Part shown: positions 61,749 through 64,000 of the stretch, piece after piece
Position numbering within the stretch: the first letter of the stretch is position 1
Layout: every line of letters begins with the position of its first letter
Assembly (NCBI GenBank): GCA_035490315.1
Contig: DATHET010000307.1
Coordinates: 1 to 64,000, forward strand
Length of the DNA stretch: 64,000 bases
Reading direction: 5' to 3'
Origin: JADJQU01 sp035490315
GTDB lineage: Bacteria; Planctomycetota; UBA1135; GCA-002686595
The notes under the pieces: model-generated
Seen by the model: only the letters and a program-made list of their open reading frames with translations
What the model was told of the DNA's origin: nothing
The model's database searches: none
Translations under genes and position numbers: made by a program

Positions 61749-63488
61749 CTAGGTAATCAGCTCGCGGCAGCGCGCGACCACTTCCTTGACCTCGTTCGCG
61801 TTGCGCGCGCCGACTGCGGCCGCGGCGAGATCCGCCGCCTGGGCATGGGAGATCTTGCGCACGGAGTACTTGATCTCCGGGACGAAGTTCGGAGCCACGC
61901 TGACCGAGTCGAAGCCCATCCCGAACAGCAGGACGGCCAGAGCCGGGTCGCTGGCGAGATCGCCGCAGACCGAGCAGGGCTTCTTGAGCTCGCGGCAGAC
62001 GGTCGCCACCTGCTGCAGGGCGACCATGACCGCCGGATGCTGGGGCTCGTAGAGCTTGGCGACCCAGGGATTGTCGCGGTCGACGGCGAGCAGGTACTGG
62101 ACCAGGTCGTTGGTGCCCACGCTGACGAAGTCGACGTGCTTGAGCATCTCGCGCAGGGTGAACAGGACCGAGGGCACCTCGATCATCATCCCGACCGGCA
62201 CCGAGCCCTCCTGCTCGTAGCCCTGCTCGGCCAGCATCGAGCGCACTCCGTCGAAGATCGCGTGGGTCTTCTGCACGTCCTCGACCGAGGCGACCATCGG
62301 CAGGAGCAGGCGCATGTCGTGGCCCGCTCCGGCGCGCAGGGCGGCGCGCAGCTGGACGCGCAGGAGATCCTGCCACTCCAGGGAGATGCGGATCCCGCGC
62401 CAGCCCAGGGCCGGATTGGTCTCCTTGGGCGTCTTGAAATACGGCAGCTGCTTGTCGCCGCCGATGTCGAGCGTCCGGATGGTCACGGGCAGATCGCCCA
62501 TGCGCTCCATGACGCGCCGGTAGAGCCTGAACTGCTCGTCCTCGGAGGGGAATTGCGGCCGCTCCATGTACAGGAACTCGGTGCGCACGAGTCCGAGGCC
62601 GTCGGTGTGCTCGGGCCGGAACATGTCCAGGTCGCGCAGGCTCTCGATGTTGACCTGCACGCCCAGGCGCACGCCGTCGGTGCTCAGCGCGGGCTGGCTG
62701 GCCTGGCCCTTGAGCCCTTCCTGGCGCGCCGCGCGGTTGGCCGCGCGGACCTCGAAGCTCTTGCGGTCCGCTTCGGTCGGCGCGAGCTGCACCGTGCCGC
62801 GGTCGCCATCGACGGCGACGATCATTCCGCGCTCGAGCCGGCCAATCAGCCCGCTCAACCCGACCACGCAGGGCACGCCGAAGGCGCGCGCGAGCACGGC
62901 GGCATGGGAGAAGCGGCCGCCGGTCTCGGCGATCACGGCCAGGAGCCTGCCGCGCTCGAGGAAGGTCATGACCTGCGGCGTCAGCTCGGCGGCGGCGAGC
63001 ACGACCTGGCCGGAGGTCGACTGCACGTCGGCGCGCTCGACCTCCTGCAGGGTGTCGAGCACCACGCGCCAGGGATCGGCGATGTCGGTGGCGTAGGCGC
63101 GCACGCTGTCGCCTTCGAGCTTGCTCAGGGAGGCCTGCAGGCGCTGGATCAGGGCCTGGACTCCGGCCTCGGCGTTGACGCGCTGGTCGCGCACCACCGA
63201 TTCGACCTGGCGCAGCGCGCCCGGGTCCTGGAGCACCATGCGGTGCACGGCGAAGATCTCCGCGTCCTTCTCGCCGGCCTGGGCGGCGACCAGGCGCTGG
63301 CGGCGCACCATCTCGTCGGAAGCGCTGCGGATCGCGCGCTGGAGGCGCTGAACCTCGCGGTCGAGGTCCTCCTCGGGCACCGACCAGGTCGCGACGTTCT
63401 GGGAGGCCGATCGGGCGGCGTGGACGGGCCCGACCGCGAGTCCGGGCGAGACCGCCGTGCCGTGGATGATCCGTGCCCGGTTGACCAT
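61749..63488 (-). CDS. ptsI: PTS enzyme I (PEP-protein phosphotransferase)
   Basis: This 579-residue protein has the full enzyme I layout. An N-terminal swivelling domain carries phospho-His195 in ETGGRFSHAAVLAR (Phe replaces the usual Thr before Ser-His). The PEP-binding barrel has FLYMERPQFPSEDEQF, MIEVPSVLFTLREML, SVGTNDLVQYLLAVDRDN and catalytic Cys in SVCGDLASDP. It transfers phosphate from PEP to HPr. No HPr, EIIA or sugar permease gene is within the window, so it may serve a regulatory PTS. ATG at 63488 was chosen; a GTG four codons earlier is possible. Confidence 0.95.
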   Translation of the reverse strand: MVNRARIIHGTAVSPGLAVGPVHAARSASQNVATWSVPEEDLDREVQRLQRAIRSASDEMVRRQRLVAAQAGEKDAEIFAVHRMVLQDPGALRQVESVVRDQRVNAEAGVQALIQRLQASLSKLEGDSVRAYATDIADPWRVVLDTLQEVERADVQSTSGQVVLAAAELTPQVMTFLERGRLLAVIAETGGRFSHAAVLARAFGVPCVVGLSGLIGRLERGMIVAVDGDRGTVQLAPTEADRKSFEVRAANRAARQEGLKGQASQPALSTDGVRLGVQVNIESLRDLDMFRPEHTDGLGLVRTEFLYMERPQFPSEDEQFRLYRRVMERMGDLPVTIRTLDIGGDKQLPYFKTPKETNPALGWRGIRISLEWQDLLRVQLRAALRAGAGHDMRLLLPMVASVEDVQKTHAIFDGVRSMLAEQGYEQEGSVPVGMMIEVPSVLFTLREMLKHVDFVSVGTNDLVQYLLAVDRDNPWVAKLYEPQHPAVMVALQQVATVCRELKKPCSVCGDLASDPALAVLLFGMGFDSVSVAPNFVPEIKYSVRKISHAQAADLAAAAVGARNANEVKEVVARCRELIT

Positions 63489-63796
63489 GTGGGGCGCCAC
63501 TCTAGTGTCCTGGTCCGCAACTTAGCAGGGGATGCGCCGGCTCCGCGCGCCGCTAACGCGTGCTGAACGTCGAGCGGAATCCCTCGCCGCCGCGCCTGCG
63601 GCCGGGCAGCGTCCGGTCCCGGAACATCGAGCTCGAAGTCTCGGAACAGGCCGCGGGCAGGGCTTCAGGCCCCCCTTCGCGCACCCGAACGGCTTTCGCT
63701 CAAGATCGACCCCCTGCTCGCCCGACCTCGCAGCGACGGAATCCCAGCCGTGCATCGGCGGGTCCTGGATCAGTTTCCCAATCGCCGCAAGGTCTC
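63489..63796. other. Intergenic stretch without a recognised gene
   Basis: This 308-nt gap between the divergent ptsI and a downstream membrane-protein gene shows no convincing frame, hairpin or promoter. A 77-residue Arg-rich minus-strand frame is judged spurious. Confidence 0.5.
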
Positions 63797-64000
63797 ATGA
63801 AGTCTCACAACGATTCCACCTCCTTCGACTCCTCCGACGAAGAAGGACTCGACGACTCGCACGCTCAGGAAGGCACGACCAGGCACGGGTCGGCCATGCC
63901 GCAACCCGTCCACGCGCCCTCGGGCTTCGACGCGGCCTTCCTGATGCTCCTCGGCATCGGCTGCGTCGCGGGAGGACTCGCCCTGTCGCTCGGACCGAAG
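63797..64000 (+). CDS. Start of an acidic-tailed membrane protein (partial)
   Basis: The first 68 codons are visible, beginning with ATG at 63797. The N-terminus is Ser/Asp/Glu-rich and probably disordered (FDSSDEEGLDDSH). It is followed by a hydrophobic segment with small residues (FLMLLGIGCVAGGLALSLG) that is the likely first membrane helix. Nothing more can be said about its family. Confidence 0.5.
   Translation, partial: MKSHNDSTSFDSSDEEGLDDSHAQEGTTRHGSAMPQPVHAPSGFDAAFLMLLGIGCVAGGLALSLGPK

Noticed and set aside
63522..63755. 77-codon minus-strand frame upstream of ptsI
   Set aside because: Arg/Ala/Gly-rich composition, no start signal and no domain. Probably spurious.

Overview
This is a high-GC window with dense, often overlapping genes from a diderm bacterium. 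I favour a planctomycete of the Poly30-like kind, with moderate confidence. The clues are long secreted proteins (carboxypeptidase-regulatory-like, lamin-tail, TPR and alpha-2-macroglobulin-like), a C-terminal domain at 54200-54650 that I associate with secreted proteins of that lineage, weak use of Shine-Dalgarno sites, and a full set of LPS-type envelope genes. No rRNA, tRNA, CRISPR array, transposase, integrase or phage gene was seen.

Layout. 1-2809 (minus): cytochrome oxidase biogenesis operon (heme A synthase, heme O synthase, SCO, DUF420-like membrane protein). 2.9-7.5 kb: YgfZ-like folate protein, DUF3108-like protein, leucine-dehydrogenase-like enzyme, HEAT lipoprotein. 7.5-17.4 kb: secreted or lipoproteins of unknown role, a galactokinase homologue with a changed signature, a triple-parvulin protein, and a 1222-residue carboxypeptidase-regulatory-like protein. 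17.7-22.6 kb: DMT exporter, NAD-dependent epimerase, Cache-HAMP histidine kinase, GT9 glycosyltransferase. 22.6-36.5 kb: envelope block with a TPR lipoprotein, an LptF/LptG-type permease pair, a giant TPR/alpha-2-macroglobulin-like protein split into two overlapping frames, a Kdo/heptose-kinase-like protein and an LpxL-type acyltransferase. 36.5-42.5 kb: FHA protein, CAP-domain lipoprotein, HDOD-REC-GGDEF regulator. 42.5-47 kb: two divergent GT87-type membrane glycosyltransferases and an M3-like oligopeptidase. 47.1-52.2 kb: two-module NRPS (A-PCP-C-A-PCP) with no release domain. 52.3-54.7 kb: secreted lamin-tail protein. 54.7-56.4 kb: compact peroxide-response cassette (PerR-like repressor, AhpC, AhpD) with matching palindromic operators. 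56.5-59.4 kb: two alpha/beta hydrolases and a polysaccharide-deacetylase-like protein that resemble accessory genes of exosortase-A loci, although no exosortase is visible. 59.5-64 kb: HxD...H oxygenase-like protein, cupin, a protein with four Myb/SANT-like repeats, PTS enzyme I, and the start of a membrane protein.

The most striking non-coding element is a perfect 104-bp palindrome (50-bp arms, 4-nt loop; 59371-59474). It lies between two convergent genes and supplies the stop codon and last residues of both. A second notable pattern is a TANNNT hexamer 6-9 nt before about eleven start codons, which suggests many leaderless mRNAs. In-operon genes are repeatedly joined by 4-nt ATGA, TTGA or GTGA overlaps.

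All calls come from reading the sequence and translations by eye. No database search was run.
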